The notes beneath the pieces are model-generated. The model was not told the origin of the DNA. It saw only the letters and a program-made list of their open reading frames with translations, and searched no databases. Both the position numbers and the translations under genes were made by a program. A stretch of DNA of 64,000 bases from Membranipora membranacea (Eukaryota > Bryozoa > Gymnolaemata > Cheilostomatida > Membraniporidae), in assembly GCA_914767715.1 (NCBI GenBank), contig OU612068.1:6324001-6388000 (forward strand), in the 5' to 3' direction. Shown here piece after piece: positions 46,648 to 60,700 of the stretch. Position 1 is the first letter of the stretch, and each line of letters opens with the position of its first letter.

Positions 46648-48649
46648 ATGGCTCACTTGTGCTAAATTTTGGCATGTTTTGCATGAATATAATTTTGTAT
46701 GGTTTTATTCACTTTTTTTATTAACCGCATGAGGCTAAACTTTTTTACTGTGTAATAAATTAGCTTTTTATCTGCGTATGATTTGATGGCCTTTGGATCA
46801 TTCATATTGCTCGGGTAAGTGGTAATCATCATACTTGTGGCACTTGTGGATGCCTAGACTTTATATCCTGTAAATTCTCATTCATTATTGTACTTTGATC
46901 TATTCACAGCACCTTGTGAGTAAAGGCAGGGAGAATGGAAAAGGTGTGCCATCAGCTATGGGATTATGTCATTTGATGAAGGGAAACATGTTTTGGCATC
47001 ATTTTTGCTCATGTTTATTTGTTTAAGTTTACCTTTTTTTCCACTTAAGAGAAAGTTTTTTCTAAACCGTATTCCAATACCAAAGTGACACACATATGGT
47101 GTGGTTTTGGCAGAGCAGCTTGTGTTTTTCGATGTAATAAAATCTTAAATTCACATCATTTCCAATCTTCTTCGATATACCTATCTGTAATATGAGATTA
47201 ATTGAATAAGGCACATTTCCGGGTGTTTGTCCGAATATTGTGGGATAGCTCACTCGGCAGCTGCTCTGGTGCCATTCATAATTGACATAACAGGTATGAG
47301 ACACTGACAGCAGAGCAGTGACATCATAATGGTTAGTGTGATGACGTGATGAACTAACGGAGCGGAGCGTAGGGTGGGTGATGCAATATATTTAGGGTGA
47401 TGAGGTTGTGTACCATGAATATTATAAATAATGCTCTACTTATAAACATATACTGCCACTGACAGTTATCATTTTACCTGCAAGATCGTCTTGTGACTAA
47501 GACTATCACTGCAGCACAACGACGGCCGCACTACCCTCCGTCTGGAAAGGCAACTCCCATGGTTCAAAGATATGATTTACCAAAACCAGTGCTCCATTAA
47601 AGGCCCAGATATTTTCAAATGATAGGTTTCGATTGTTTTCCCAATTGAGAAACTTCGCCTAATGAGTTGAATGAAGATCATAGAGTTACTATGTACTCTA
47701 TGATCAAGACTTATGCTGCAAGTGCAGAGCCAAGTATGTGCCTCAATATTATATGCGCCATTTGCAAACCCCTGCATAATAAAATTCATGAAGGAAGCTG
47801 ATTGCTGGCATGTCTCGATGCCTCTGATGAGAATAGGAGATTTCCCAGAGTGGGTTTTCCCAGCGTGGCTGTTCGGCACCAAATTAAGAAATCAGCCTGC
47901 CCAGCACCTAACTCTGCAGAACTGAACCCACAACACTCGATAGTAAGATGCAGTATTTGGCCATACAATACTTACATACGTACAATACCATCTACCAAAA
48001 TGTTAGTTCTTTGTGAGAAGTGACCTTTATGTCAACAAAAATAAATACAATCAAGTTCAGTGCATTCATAATTAATACCCACACTACTACATAATTCACT
48101 CAGTTTAATTACAAATAATCTAAAAATATGCAAGATGTAACACAGTTTTACTCTACAGGCATTTTATCAAATTAAGAAAAAAACTTGTAGAAACAAGTGG
48201 GAAGCAACAACAAATTTAGTATTGATACAATATTAATTAGATGAAAATGCTAGCAGTAGGTCTACAAGTATCATCATTGGCTAAATTTAGACTAGGAAAT
48301 AACAATTTTTTTATAGAAAAGGTTACAACAATAAGTTTAGACTGGACTGAGTGCCTAACGCAATCACTACGTGTACACGCATGCATCCGCCAGTTTGAGT
48401 ATAATTGGAATAGACTTATGTACCAACAAGAACTGAGAAGCGTGATAGGTTTTCTAAATCTAGGTTATGATGCAGTTATTTATACATATTATTCCATATT
48501 TCCTTTCTATGAAGCACTCGAGCTCAGAAATTGTGATGCCAAATGTTCCACATAAAAATATCCTACTCATGTGAAAAGATTGATCGGTAAGAATTTCTCC
48601 AAGTCTTGCTTGACACTGAAGCTTTTAGTTTTAGCCGTGGCGGTTATTT
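46648..48649. other. Convergent intergenic region, MMP copy 2 / syntaxin
   Basis: It contains AATAAA at 46754-46759 (107 bases after the MMP stop, the nearer candidate signal) and again at 47136-47141, plus 3' flank homologous to that of copy 1. About 0.65 kb (47330-47990) has no match in the left unit. ORFs here are not conserved between the two units and look spurious. Confidence 0.5.
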
Positions 48650-48727
48650 CTAGGTGACTTGGCTGGCTATTATAGCTCCGACAATAGCCAGTAAGACCAG
48701 AACACATACAATCATCATTATTTTCTT
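48650..48727 (-). CDS. STX1: Syntaxin terminal exon C (membrane anchor)
   Basis: The acceptor GTTCACAG is followed by [18 protein letters not shown], then IIASQVT and TAG; 25 residues. It closely resembles exon B and is the intact sister of the relic at 41075-41134. Confidence 0.83.
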   Translation of the reverse strand, partial: KKIMMIVCVLVLLAIVGAIIASQVT

Positions 48728-51700
48728 CTGTGAACGGGAGAAAGAAAGAACAAACAATGTCAAAAATATGCAAAGAAATTCTACCAATATATCGAAGATG
48801 CAATTTAGCAGCATTGCAGAAAGATTCTTGGCTATGAATTACTACCAAACTTCATAGATTAGTACTACCTCAAATCTCAACATTGCAGCCAACCACAGGA
48901 GTATTTAGATAACCATTGTACATGACATGATAAAAAAGTAAAAAATTTAGATTGTTATTCATCGGTGGCACAATTATGATTCCATTATATATCATGACGC
49001 GGATTGAAACTTGATATAGTATCAACTGGGTAGTATGAACCTGAATTAACATATAACAATATAGTTATCCGACTGGTAAATATGTTGCGAAGCTTTAGAG
49101 TTGTCCCTGCTTACATGAAAATATTAGATACCCAGATAGACAGTTGATATGTTGGAGTTCCAACTGTAAATTGGAGATGGCTATTGATTGCTTCAAGCTA
49201 GGTACACAAAATTTTGTAAATGGGTTGACAGCGGATTAGTTTCAATTCAAGTTTTTCTTGCTTGCAGTTACAAAAAATAGCTAAATACCTATTCTGAGCT
49301 CCCCAGACTTTTACCCTCTCTCCCCCGTCATCTGTCTCACTTCTCAGCATGATTGGATTCATGAGTTTATGTGGCATCACAATTTTTTTACTACTAGCAG
49401 GACCGGGGTATAACAAGGAGCTTTTGGTGGTTGCCTACCTTCTTGAAAGCATAACAATTGGTCAGTCAATGACAATGTCCAGGGCAAGCCTTCCGCCATA
49501 CATTCATTGAGGAGCAAAAATGTTTACCATATATATAAAATTCATACTTTGTTTTAAGATTCAGACCATTCCATAACTAAAGACCAGAGCTAAAATATCT
49601 CACGGAAGTTAGGTTTGATTTTACATGGATGGATATAAGCTTGTACAACAAAGCCATTCTATAATAGCAGTAATAATGTAAGCAATAAGCTGGTTAAAAC
49701 TGTTCTATACCTATGAATATTGGACATATAAAACAGTGGAATAGAAGTTTCAAATGCTTATCAGTACCAATAGCTTAAATTGATATTTTCCATACCATAA
49801 AATCCAGTGAGGTCAGCGAGTTGACCGAGTTCTAACAGGAGTTGCTGACCGAGTGATGTGAAACAATACTCCAAGCGAAAGTGAGAGTGATGAAACGATA
49901 GTTCTACTTAGCAGAATTGATATATAATAGATTGACTTATTTTCTCGCCAGGAAAAATGTGTGCATCATACACTGTGTGCTCCATTTCCTTGCTTATTTG
50001 TAGAAAATACTTTTTATTGCAGAAAAAAACACATGTCTGACAACACCTACACAATAGTGCAATAAAGCAAACAAAATACTACTGAATCCTAAAAAGCCAG
50101 TGATGTCCTAGGTTTAAGCCATGGTGGCCAAAGTGGTGGCAACAACAAAAAATTCGAAAAAAGGAAGTAAAATGGCTGAATATAGATATGGTGAATGTAA
50201 GGCTGCAAATGAATCTATCAAATCAAGATGCAACAGCTTTTGTAGTGCGCGAGCAAACGATTGTAATAAATAAGTTTATAGCAAAATAAAAGGCTCTTTT
50301 CCTGTTAACTATGAAGGACAAAGCTGTTTGTCTTCAAAGGCTGTCATAAAAAGGAGCAAAACTCCATCGCGAAACTTGATTAAGTGTGCGATACCTTTTC
50401 CTGACAACCGTTGGACGTGTACAACATAGTACGATGGGTTCTATACAATGTTGTGCAAACAAATAAATACAATTTCATTCTTTATGATAATGTACATTGA
50501 TGTCTTTTTTTATAAAAAAAAGAAGAAAGCTCAGTTAAGGCTATGTGCACTGGTGTATAAAAATGTGATGAGTCGACTTCTCATTCAAGTCCCAACACAT
50601 ACTCTACAAGATTCTAAGCTTCTTGGCAATTAAATCTGATGACAATAACTATTCACGTTGTCCACAGCCAGGAAGTCTAGTCTCATCGATATGACACTTG
50701 TGGCAACTTAAAACAGCGGTTACTTTTTTTTCATCACAGTTCCGGCTATTATTCCTCCGATGATGACAAGTAGAACCAGCACACAAACTATCATCATGAT
50801 CTTTTTCTGTTAACCAAACCACAGGAAATAAGCATTTATGCAGTAGTGTTATAGTTACATTATTTATACCTCAATAAAAATATCTTACCATGATCTTCAC
50901 ATATCAACCTTACAACCTCCCCAATCCCTAGCATTAATAGTTGGGGGTGAGTAGAAGGTCCACCTTCTTGGATCTACACACCTTACCCCTCCCACTCAAT
51001 TCTGGGCTACCCATACAGTTTATTATTATGTGTCAAATTTTGATGGATGAAAGCCATGAAGTATTTAAAACTTTAAGTTATCTTCTCCCAAACAACGAGA
51101 GGACAATGCTGCTTCAGTCACCTCGTCCGCAGAATGGCGATTCAACAAGTCAACAGATGCAATAATATACAACACAGCAGTCATGGTGTAGCAATTGTGC
51201 GCAATATTACCAAGTTTTCAGTTTAAGACAGTTTTTGTCAATACAAATTCTTATTTCTACCACATAAGTCAGTAACCCTGAAGATTATCCATGATTTGAC
51301 TAGTCAACATGGACACAAAATATAAAATAACATTCATATCATGCATTGTACAGTATCAATCCATGGTGATGTCATGATTCACATAGGAGCAACAAGCATT
51401 ACTGATGTCTCCAGGTCCAGCCGACTGATAATGATACTGGCACATTACGCCGTTAGCGCAAATGTTAATTTGAAGTAAAAATATTTTGATGCTACCAATT
51501 TAGGCTCCCACATACAGAACGAGCCACAGGTGGCTATTTATCAATAGAAACTTGACTTTTTTTTCCATAATACCATTGATAGTAAGATTTGGAGCACAAC
51601 AATATGGCCGATCCTGGAGATATCAATGACAGAGTTGTCCTGCAAAGAAGTAGTCTGTTCTAATTATCCATGTGTACTTAATTACAAAAATAACTTATAA

Positions 51701-54700
51701 AATACAGATAGATGGTTAGCAGTGAAAGAGCATTAGCAAAGAAATAATAACAACAGACGTCAATGATAATTATAAGCTGAGAGGCAATTTACAACAGCAA
51801 AAAGTATAAAGAATGGATTGTAAAGGTGTTATCCAACAACACAAAGAAACAATAAATTGAACAAAACCACACAAAAATTCTGGTCAGGAGGGTCTAGTTG
51901 CTTGTTCATCAGGCTAATAGTATAATCCATGTGTTGATGATGGGTATCAGTTTTAGCTGATGATGTTATATGTCACATAAAACTTAACTACCACCAATAA
52001 CTGAGTATCGCAACAAAATGAGTCTCCCCTGACTTTCAGCTTCAATGACAAGAGTGACAGCACCAATTGTGATAGTTTAAAAAAAGGCAGAATGGCAAAA
52101 CAACCGCACTGGCTATGAGGGACTAGGCTAGACTAGCATCAAGTCAGGCAATCGCCGACAACACCATTGGGAATATAGCAGTGAAATGAAGATGTCTTTG
52201 TACAGTGTAGGTTATTGTTTATATCAGAACCAGATCAATCGTTTGATTTGCTGCCGCAATTTCCTTTACTACATACTGATATAATGATGATAATGATAAG
52301 AATGACTACGGCGGCTGTGACAACACCAATAATACAGATCTTTTTCTGTAAATTATAAAACAGTGTTACAACAACAATAACAATGTTACAACAACAACAG
52401 CAAATTGCGATCAATCGTGAGACAACCAATAAGGCAATAACAGTGAAAGTATAACTTGGTGTGAGTGGAAAGAATTGATACAACGGATAAAAATAATAAT
52501 GTGCACATAGGCCAGTGATTAATTTCTGGGTGAATAATACGGTTAGGAAATCTTTTGGGTTGGCATTTAGTGCAAAATCTATGAGAGCACAACTCTTATT
52601 TTGAGGCATTTGATGCAAAGGCTATAAAATGGGAATAATTTGTCCATATGATATAACGTTGGTATGTATTTTTAACTTCAAAATCATTGGTCGTTTCTGC
52701 AATAAGGGAGATGGGCTGGATCAAGTTTCTTTGTTTGGGTGTTCTACTTTGACAATAAACGCCTAAATATTTCATAAGTTAGCCCTTGAATTTGCGATCA
52801 CTTTAGCAACCAATTGACTACTGGCAAAATAAAATCCCATGTTGCCTTAAATTTTTCTCCCCATTCTGGATGTTAATAACAATAAATATAGAAATATGAA
52901 TACTATGTTAACTCAAGCTACTATGACTCACCCTTCGAGCGGCACTCTGGTATTTTAGTGCTTTCTTTGTATCTTCTGTGGCAGTTTTTACATAGTCTGT
53001 TGATTGCTGTACATTAAACTCCACCCTGTCAATCATCTCCCCCTGTCATTAATAATGGTATAAGTAAGATTAACTTATAAATATTAACACCTTAAAACAT
53101 ACAGATGCTTATAGGCTTACGACAACACCTTAGCTAGATGCCTAACATGCGGCAATTTAATGCTATTGGCACTATTTGGCAAAAGGATAAGAGCATGATA
53201 ATGAGTATCCCACCATGCAACTTGATGGAACTCCCAGTCAGATCAGATTATGAGATTGACATAATATAAATTACATGGTATGGCATTTGAGACTTGTTTG
53301 ATGACTAGTAGTTTATGTGTGGAGGCGAGAACTGTAGAATCTTTTTCTTCATGACCCAATCTTATACGAGATGGCCTAGAGATAACTCCAAGACGTTCTC
53401 AGTTCCCCTTTTGCAGCAAATGTTACTTTAGGAGTAGGAACGCAACATTGTATGCCTGTTTTATGACGTCATATGACCTTTCTAAAGGAGTTTAGTATGG
53501 ACCGTTGGGACACTACAGCCACAAGCTGAACCTCAGGATGTGTATATAAACACCTACAGCAGATTAACTGACATATGATAATTCTGTGTCAAAATTGGCA
53601 CCGACTTTCATTTCTAATCTCAATACGGTAGATTAATTATTAGTACACATGAATTAAACAGACTTGAGTACAATAAACAGTGTCCCTTACTTCCAGGAAA
53701 AAAAAACATCACTAGAAACACTAGTCATTTTAAGCTCAGAAACCCTCCGGGTTGAATCATCTAATAACGCTTGAATAGGCAGCCTTGGATTGCACTATTG
53801 GCAAAGCACAAGTTACACCTCGTTTTTGGACAAACTGAGTTAGTTTTTTCCTAATACTGTTAACCTAGATGTGAAAACCCACAAGCAAAAAGCCAGTTCC
53901 TATCAGTAAACATAGGCCGGGGCGAGCTATTAATAGACAACAGAGCAGGCTATTTATAGAACACAGATATGACGTGTTTTGTCTGGGTTGAGAAACAACA
54001 AACAAACCTGACTTTCGACCAGCATGGCCATATCCATGAACATATCATGAAGTTCTCGTATGCTGTTCTCGAGTTTCATGATGTCTTGGTGTCGGGCTTC
54101 AATGTCAGCTAGAGTCTTCTTAGCTGCTTGTGTTTCCATCACGATCTGTGAAAATATGACAACAGCATGCTGTATAACAAATGGAAGGATTCAAATTGTG
54201 AAATTAATTTTCAGCTCAAGCAAGGCCGTAAGCAGATTTGTATAAATAAAAGGTTTGTGCGAAGAAGGTCTTCACCTGAATCAATTTGCAGCATGATTGC
54301 AAATAATTCATTGTGAGCAAAGCAAAGCCCACTGTAGGTCATGGTATAGTCTACGCCTTGGGCATATTCTGAGTAATATTTTGAATCAGAGTTCATGTAA
54401 AGAGGACAAATGACTATTGGGACACGCCATTTTTATTTCCCAAGTGCATTGAATGTTGATTACAAACTTTCTTGCTGAAACAAAAGATTGGGCTGCCCCT
54501 AAAGAGGGACGCAAGGTGCCCTAATCCTCATACTGAGAATGTGATACATTCTAGAGAACTAGAATGAATCCTAGAGGTGAGGCCATAGAGGACCTCCTAA
54601 TCATAAGTGTGCAGCAAGCTGCCAAAACTGAACTGGCACTAATCGATCGGCCATTGGCAGTGACACTTTGATCTTAGCCAATAGGCCGAGAAGCGAGAAG

Positions 54701-57700
54701 ACTTTCTTGCTGTTTGCTAAGAGACAGAAGATTCGGCTGCCCCTAAAGAGGGACGCAAGGTGCCCTAATCCTCATACTGAGAATGTGATACATTCTAGAA
54801 AACTAGAATGCATCCTAGAGGTGAGGCCATAGAGGACCTCCTAATCATAAGTGTGCAGCAAGCTGCCAAAACTGAACTGGCACTAATCGGCCATTGGCAA
54901 TGACACTTTGATCTTAGCCAATAGGCCGGGAAGCGATCACGAGAAGACTTTTCTTGCTGTTTGCTAAGAAACAGAAGATTGGGCTGCCCCTAAAGAGGGA
55001 CGTAAGGTGCCCTAAGCCTCATACTGAGAATGTGATACATCCTAGAAAACTAGAATGCATCCTAGAGGTGAGGCCATAGAGGACCTCCTAATCATAAGTG
55101 TGCAGTGAGCTGCCAAAACTGAACTGGCACTAATTGAGAAGACTTTCTTGTATCATAGCAAAGACATCTACTGCATTAGGTGGATTCTAGTAGTATTATG
55201 GAACTTTTATTCATGGCGTAGATCCTTAAGCTAATTTATACTTACACCCTGTGTGAATATTTGTGGATTTCCTGATTCGATCATTGTTTCTAACTCATCA
55301 TTCGTCGTTGACTTCCCAGCTAAAAACCAGAGACAAAAACACTTCATAAGCTTGTGGGGAGATAACTCATAAATCAAGAATGTCAGTGCATTAAACTCCC
55401 CATGGAATGGAAGATGGCCACTTCAAAAGTGATCGCAAATGAAATCAAATGTAAAATTAGCTGATAAGTGTGTTCCATCAACAGCAATATGCCACACACA
55501 AGGTACCATTTAACATTAGCCAAGAGCTCTAATTTCAAGGACATGGCCTCAATACCAAAATGGGCTGATGCATTGATTAACTGAATCAATACCATCAACA
55601 GAGCACTCTAACAGCAGTGTTATTTGTCATATCGGCTGGCTGCAGCTAATGTGCAAACATTACTAGACAGCATGGTGATACTTAGTAATCAAAATAAGCT
55701 TATATAGACTGAGAGGTGCTGATGTTAGGCTGTCAGTGTATTAGTCATAACCCTGACAGCTGCTCTGCTATAGTCACCATATTATAGATCAATATAACTC
55801 TAAGCTGGGCTCTGTGACAATATACCCATAAATAAGCCCTGGTGATTCAACATTTAATTCTATTCTTGTGCTCATTGTAAGCTAAATATGCCAGCACTAT
55901 TGAACCTCTGCATATTAATAATTTGATAATTTCTTTCAAGCCAGCTTTCCCAAGACCACAATTCCATGGTCAGATGTCACCCCCACCCCTCACCTAGCAA
56001 ACAACCCATTTATATTACCACCATGTATTCTGCCATTCTAGTGGGATTAAATTTTTAATTTAGAGAATGGGATCTCTATGGCCAGGAAGAATTCAAGTAT
56101 TTGTTTCACCAAATATTTATGGACAGACAGGAAGTAACATAGTAACCATACAGGTTCTAATGGTATGTATCTGATCCCAGTCGTATATATCCTTACTTAT
56201 TGCAAGCTGTCTTTGTATACGCTCTTTACATTTTTCCCTGTAGGTAACTTGGCACATATTATAATCATTCATTGTATCAATGAATTTTCTTGACAACGTT
56301 GTACACTATAAAATAAAATCACAACACATAAGATGAGCCGATAAAACAAAACCGTGAGTGAAAAAATTACAACATAAAGGGTGGTTATCAAATGACACAC
56401 ATACTGGGTGACAATAGGAAGAAAGGAAAAAGTGACGGGTTATATATTTGATTACATGAGGTGGGAGAGAAAATGACAGTGGGTAGCAGGTGATTGGCAC
56501 GAGATACGCATGATTGAGGAGTGACAATGAAACTTCCTACAAACTGACTACTAATTGCTGAGTGGGTCAAAACACTCACCTAGCGTGAAAACAAAGAAAC
56601 TGTTGTTTTAATTCCCTTAGCTGGGTCAACAAACTGCTATAATTGTGTGAGCGACCTTCTAACCGCTAGCAAGAGCCAGAGATACTACCACACACACAGT
56701 CATTGCCACAGCGACCAATAACAGTTTGTGATGATAGGATGGACGCTATGTGTAACTATAAGATTTTCACTTTAGTTATGGTGAAAAGGAGATGATACCA
56801 ATATTGGCACATTAGTCAGGGTCAGTGACTGACCAGATTCAGTTTGAGATCTTAGCCTGCGATGATAACCCAGCTAAATCTGGCGCTGGACAAGTGTATG
56901 TTGGGACAAGTGCACAATGCAAACATACATGCAACAAAATTAGGAGCGCATTGCAAAGTATAACACTATGAATAGTTGATATTGGTGATGGACACCATTT
57001 AATCAAGAGAATTGTGTTCAACTCAATAAAGAAGACATCGCTAAGAATAAACTGTAGCGAGGTGGCTTTTCTGTCTCTAAAATGAAGTTACGGTGTTTTA
57101 GAGCCCCTAATTGTCAATAATATGCTGAAGATTTATACCGAGCTAGTGCTGTTCTGTCAAAAAGAGGACAGGGGAACGAATACCAGAAACTGGAAAATAA
57201 CACAGCTTCTGTTTACACTACATTATGTCACATGTCATGTAACGTTTATGTAGCTGACAGGCAGCATATCAAAGGTCTTAATTCTTGATACTACAGATTA
57301 GGTTAGATTAGGTTATTAGAAACACTGGTAACAGTTTGAGAGCTCAGACAGGACTTATGAATGAGTGAGTAGTGATGCTATATTAAGATATCGCTCAGCG
57401 GGTCACATATGGGTTACATCAATAGGACTTAATAATAAGAGACAAGATCTCATTACAAAGTTAAAGTTGAACCCTCTGATGTTGGAGAGTAGATGATAAA
57501 TTAGTAAATCAATGAACCTGTTGGCCTGCCAGCATCTGTCAAATAGTTGTAGCCAAAGTGCAGGGACCTCAGTCAAGAAACTCACACTCTTAAAGCTTGG
57601 ATGTGACTAGGTGAAAACTACTCTCATAAGTAAATATAAGTGGTCAATGGCATAAAAATTGATTTTGACATGACCCAAATATAATATTGTGATATTCACG

Positions 57701-60700
57701 CATTTGTTGGCCTTCAAAATCGATGCAGGGTGCGATCAGATGAGGATATGGGTGAGGTAATCCTCGAGATGTGAATCACCAGGGAGGGGGTGGGGGAGGG
57801 GAGTGTGGGGTGCGAGAAGCAAATCATGTCATATTCTGACTAAAATACAACAGATAATACAACATAGATTGCGTGTGTCCGGTTTATTACTGAACTAATA
57901 TGAAGGTGCCCACAACAATTGCGCTTACTAATTTCCATCTGACGTTTGATTCGAGCCTTGCAACCATCCCTATAGTCTAACTGAGCTTTATTATATAAGT
58001 TCATCACTTCGATGAACTTCCTCGAAATTGTGGCATACTAACAAGAAAAAACAGGCAGCTACATTTTTACAATACTTTCGGAGAAGACACACACAGCAAA
58101 ATCCTGACAAACATCAAAACTCAGTAACGCCAACCCTATCAGGGGAAATAACCTGTGTCAAATGCGAGCCATGGAAGCATTTTTGTGGGGTTGTGGCAAA
58201 TTGGGAGGGAAAAATATATGATTATTTCCCTAGAATCATCAGTAGGCACTTGAAGTGAAGCCCTAAATCAGATCACTGGAAAACTATCATTCAAATTTAA
58301 TACATGAGTGCAAGCGATCTCCCATATTGATAAGTGGCTGCTAGGTTAGGTCAAACCAAGATGCGTCGGCGGTGATCTAATCCAGACAGTAATGATGATG
58401 GATTAGTCAGTTTAATCACGCTCAGCCTTCATATAATATGACTGTACCATTACATTTAATTCTATGGGACTAGGAGATGTTATCTACTAAATTGACAAGT
58501 AAATTAAGAGACTCCTTATAAGAAAACATACCTGTGTTTTTCGTATTCGCAGATCCGCTGAGATCTGTGTTTTTTGTTCTTCCTGTTCGATGTCTTGTTC
58601 TATGACTAGAGATACAAATTCAAACAATATTATTATAACTATAGAGATACAAATTAGATTCATATTAGAAAAGATAAAGAATTCATCATTTTCATGAAGA
58701 AATAAGGCCAGATAAGAATGAAAAATTGATGCACTTTACATTATTATTTTTACTATATTAATATCAGTTATGAGTATCTTCTGACACAGTGGCTGGTCAG
58801 ACAGTTCAATGTATTGATGTCTATAGATAATCTGCAGCCATAGCTTGAGTATCAAAGCTGAGCTCAACCAAGGATATTGACAAATAAAAGTCATGATTCA
58901 CCTTAGCTTGACACTGACCGCAATAGGTGAATCTGAGTTTCGTGGAAGATCAATTAACATTGCTGTACAAAGTGGGGGCCAAGCAATCTAATAGTTAACA
59001 ACTTTCTATTGCTTAATTTGTTGTGGGGCAAGAATTATTGAGCAAATTTGTGTTGGTTATCATGGAATATGCATGAATCAACCAGTATAATATTGTTTTT
59101 GATTGAAGGATACCACACAGTTGCAATAACCATCTATTCTGCATTTTGATATTGAGACATTCGACCATCTGTAAATACGTGACAAACAGCCTTTTGATAG
59201 AAAATCGTAGCTAAGCTACAACAAACCTTTAAGTTTCGCCCGAACTTTATTTGCTGTCTTTTTTATTTCTGCCATCAAATCTTCTAATTCTTGTTTTAAT
59301 TCTAAAATGACGACATAGATTAGCTATATACCTATATGATAGTCAGCTAAAGCATTTGCACAAGCTGCTGACACAGATACCTGTTCAAGCAATTGACTAG
59401 CCTTTAGAGCTTTACAAGGAATCAACTGGAAAACCAATAACACTGTCAATCTAGGAATTTTTATTTTGACAAGGATCGTATGAACATGATAAAAGAACTA
59501 TGTTATAGATTGTAGTTTTATATGAGCTAGGCCTAGAAAATCTGAACAAACAAAGTTGATATTTAAACCCTAGTCTTGCAACAAGTTTTCAATTTCTCTT
59601 AGCAGGGAGAAAACTCAATGTGTCATTTACACTCATATATGCTTATTCGATCTCGTGAAGCTTTGAGGGAAAGATCAGTGATAGGATGGGGTCCTTCTCT
59701 ACAAAAACAAGTTGCCCCATGCTCGTGTGTATGTAAACAGATAGGAGTAACAGGGTCTTTGGTATACAACATACAGTATAATTTGACTTACTATCATCAG
59801 TGTTTGGGTCAGCTAATATTTCGCCATGCTTGGCTTTTACTTTCCTGACATCATCTGTAATAGCATCTATCATTTCCCTAATCTCGTCCACCTATCAATA
59901 GCAACAAAACAATCAGTGACAGTATAATAATATATCACAAAGTGAGCATATAAGTACATATCTCTACATCCGGGCTCCGTATATAGGTATGGCTATTGTT
60001 AGTACCATAACTAAATATAATTCAGTGCTGCAGAATCGTATTGTGGTTGAATGCCAGTAGAAAATATTATTGCTAAAAGCAAAAAGATATAATTTGACAC
60101 AAAACTTGAAGATTTCATTATATGAACAGCATGTTTATAGATATCAAAGTTAGTCTTTCATAACCTAATTATTTTTGGCAACTGACCTGTTCAAAAAATT
60201 TCTCCATAAATCCCGAGTCGATATCCACGGCCGTATCATTATCCCCTTCATCGTCACTGCCTGACTATAACACAGATACAGAAGTTAGACATAGTATGGT
60301 ATGATCTTCAATACTTAGATTCTATGATTATCCTCCATATAATTTGCACGAATAGATAGGATTGGGAGACCACCAAAGCAACGAAGTTCAAAACTAGGGA
60401 GAATATTGATAGTACTTTGCTACTTTGCTACATAGCTCTAAGAGAACAGACAGAAAAGATATTATGACTGTAACTCTGTTATCACTGATTAATCCATTAG
60501 CTATAATAAAAAAGGCCAGTTTATTATAAGTTTCACATGCTATGCTAGTTTGAAAATTAATGCTGGGTACTGGAATAAGACTTAGGCCAAGCTAGGCGCT
60601 TCATCCAACAGAGTATTATTGGGACACCAGTTTTTCTATCAAAATAAGAAAAAGACTACAAAGAAATCGAAGCAGCATTAACTTTGTACACCAACGCATT

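Larger units (their letters stand above)
41620..48740 (+). repeat. Tandem segmental duplication, right unit (MMP copy 2 plus syntaxin tail exon C)
   Basis: Counterpart of 32120-41140. It is shorter overall because several introns are smaller, but it has extra sequence at about 47330-47990 not matched in the left unit. Both units end with a syntaxin tail exon on the minus strand. Confidence 0.8.

Noticed and set aside
47577-48023. Overlapping ORFs on both strands downstream of MMP copy 2
   Set aside because: No domain, no splice evidence, and not present in the paralogous flank.
48241-48555. 104-aa plus-strand ORF
   Set aside because: It lies in a duplicated non-coding flank; the homologous stretch near 40.7-41.0 kb is not open.
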